A stretch of 7,524 nt of DNA from Acidobacteriota bacterium (GTDB lineage Bacteria > Acidobacteriota > Vicinamibacteria > Vicinamibacterales > UBA2999): NCBI GenBank assembly GCA_947465645.1, contig CANIBQ010000153.1, positions 1 through 7,524 of the forward strand, read 5' to 3'. Below, one piece after another: positions 6,659 to 7,524 of this stretch. Below the pieces are notes generated by a model, which worked only from the letters and a program-made list of their open reading frames with translations, made no database searches and was not told the origin of the DNA. Made by a program: the position numbers and the translations under genes. Positions within the stretch are counted from its first letter, which is position 1. Every line of letters begins with the position of its first letter.

Positions 6659-7056
6659 AAACCGTCATCTTCGCGTGCGTGCACAACGCCGGCCGATCCC
6701 AGATGGCCGCCGCCTTCTTCAACCAGCTCGCCGACCCGGCGAAAGCGCGCGGCATCTCGGCGGGCACCAATCCTGGCGATCGGGTCCACCCCGAGGTTGT
6801 TGAAGTGATGGCCGAGGAGGGGATCGACCTCACCCGCGCGATGCCGCAGAAGCTGACCCAGGATGTCGCTGCGCAGGCGCAGATGCTCGTGACCATGGGG
6901 TGCGGGGATGATTGCCCGTACGTGCCGGGCATGGTGCGCGACGACTGGCCGCTCGAGGACCCGAAAGGAAAGCCGCTCGCCCGCGTGCGAGAGATCCGCG
7001 ACGAGATCCGGCAGCGCGTCCTGGCGCTGATCGAGTCTGGAGCGTTGACGAAGTAG
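6655..7056 (+). CDS. arsC: Arsenate reductase of the low-molecular-weight phosphatase fold
   Basis: This 133-residue cytoplasmic enzyme would reduce arsenate to arsenite. The oxyanion loop is C8-VHNAG-R14-S15 (the C-X5-R signature), followed by QMAAAFFNQL. ISAGTNP (34-40), HPEVVEVMAEEGIDLT (45-60) and MPQKLTQD (63-70) are typical of this family. A second cysteine pair lies in MGCGDDC, at C83 and C87. DWPLEDP (97-103) places the likely general acid at D102. C8 with C83/C87 fits a reductase better than a plain tyrosine phosphatase. C83 and C87 are three residues apart, whereas the relay cysteines of the plasmid pI258 enzyme (82 and 89) are six apart, so the reductant (thioredoxin, or a small thiol with a redoxin as in actinobacteria) is not settled. 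The start overlaps the stop of the channel gene by four bases, which indicates translational coupling and joint function. Confidence 0.92.
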   Translation: MKTVIFACVHNAGRSQMAAAFFNQLADPAKARGISAGTNPGDRVHPEVVEVMAEEGIDLTRAMPQKLTQDVAAQAQMLVTMGCGDDCPYVPGMVRDDWPLEDPKGKPLARVREIRDEIRQRVLALIESGALTK

Positions 7057-7059
7057 GGT

Positions 7060-7524
7060 CTATCTTGATGATCGCACCGCCGCCGCCACAATGGGTTTCG
7101 CCCATTCCGGCACCAGCGACAGATCGCATCGCGTCACGATGTCGCCGTGGATCATGTGGAGAATGAGGAGCGGCGACGGTGAGGTACCCTTGTCGAGGTC
7201 CGCGTTGGCGCTGTTGTCGAATACCCGAAGCTCGGTGAGGTGAGGCAGCAGGCGGATCAGGTTCTCGCGGCTCCGGGCGTAGCGTTCGCGAATCTTCTCC
7301 TCGGGGATATCGTGCCCGCCCAGCATGACGCGGCTGCGCACGCGCGCGATGTGCAGTTCCGGGCTGGCCAGCGCGATGTACCACACACGGACGCCGACGC
7401 CGGCAGCCGCTGCCGTCCTGAGCAGGGCGGCAATCGTCTGTCCCCCCAGGGTCGTCTCGAATGCAAATACCAGCCGGGAGGCGATCGCCGTTTCAAGGAG
7501 GCGCTTGCCTTGTTGCCACGCCGC
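7060..7524 (-). CDS. Zeta-toxin-like P-loop kinase, C-terminal part (5' end outside window)
   Basis: The frame is open from the right edge to TAG at 7062-7060, giving 154 visible residues. The N-terminal part, where the Walker A loop should be, lies outside the window. Visible blocks, numbered from the edge, are FAFETTLGGQTI (20-31), VWYIALASPELHIARV (47-62), RVMLGGHDIPEEKIRERYARS (65-85), NLIRLLPHLTEL (88-99), VFDNS (101-105) and a closing PEWAKPIV (139-146). The ETTL block, the 'RV..R...GGH.IPE..I..RY..S' block and the DNS block are typical of zeta-toxin/UDP-sugar-kinase-like P-loop proteins, often annotated as AAA-family ATPases. Chromosomal members without an adjacent antitoxin are common, so toxicity should not be assumed. 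A GTG at 7386-7384 could be mistaken for the start, but the homologous sequence continues upstream to the edge. The gene converges on arsC with three bases between the stops and no terminator. Confidence 0.85.
   Translation of the reverse strand, partial: AAWQQGKRLLETAIASRLVFAFETTLGGQTIAALLRTAAAAGVGVRVWYIALASPELHIARVRSRVMLGGHDIPEEKIRERYARSRENLIRLLPHLTELRVFDNSANADLDKGTSPSPLLILHMIHGDIVTRCDLSLVPEWAKPIVAAAVRSSR

Overview
The window is a GC-rich bacterial segment with dense coding, an outer membrane (TonB-dependent receptor ending in a terminal aromatic residue) and short gaps between genes. Protein style and the GC-rich intergenic palindromes recall Acidobacteriota, perhaps the Vicinamibacteria. 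That assignment is inference from memory, and no rRNA or other marker gene is present to test it.

Layout: (1) Bases 1-999, minus strand: a conserved hypothetical protein with an RMD1/DUF155-like flavour, cut off at its C-terminus by the window edge. (2) Bases 1000-1172: a divergent intergenic region holding a short palindrome and the ribosome binding site of the next gene. (3) Bases 1173-5368, plus strand: a two-gene unit of a 941-residue TonB-dependent receptor and a 443-residue secreted protein of predicted beta-helix type. They are probably an outer-membrane uptake system and its partner; the substrate is unknown. (4) Bases 5373-5463: three consecutive perfect hairpins, the last followed by T5, making an intrinsic terminator inside what looks like a dispersed intergenic repeat. 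(5) Bases 5479-7056, plus strand: a tight three-gene unit of a lipoprotein, a six-helix MIP/aquaglyceroporin channel starting 4 bases after it, and an arsenate reductase overlapping the channel gene by 4 bases. The channel and reductase suggest arsenate detoxification: ArsC makes arsenite and the channel lets it leave. No ArsB, ACR3 or ArsR gene lies in the window. (6) Bases 7060-7524, minus strand: the C-terminal part of a zeta-toxin-like P-loop kinase, convergent with arsC, with 3 bases between the two stop codons.

The most interesting points are the compact channel-reductase module with its unusual pore motifs and coupled lipoprotein, the receptor/beta-helix pair, and the hairpin cluster that leaves only 15 bases between the terminator T-run and the lipoprotein start. 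I found no tRNA, rRNA, CRISPR array, transposase or prophage gene. No gene-free stretch exceeds 300 bases.
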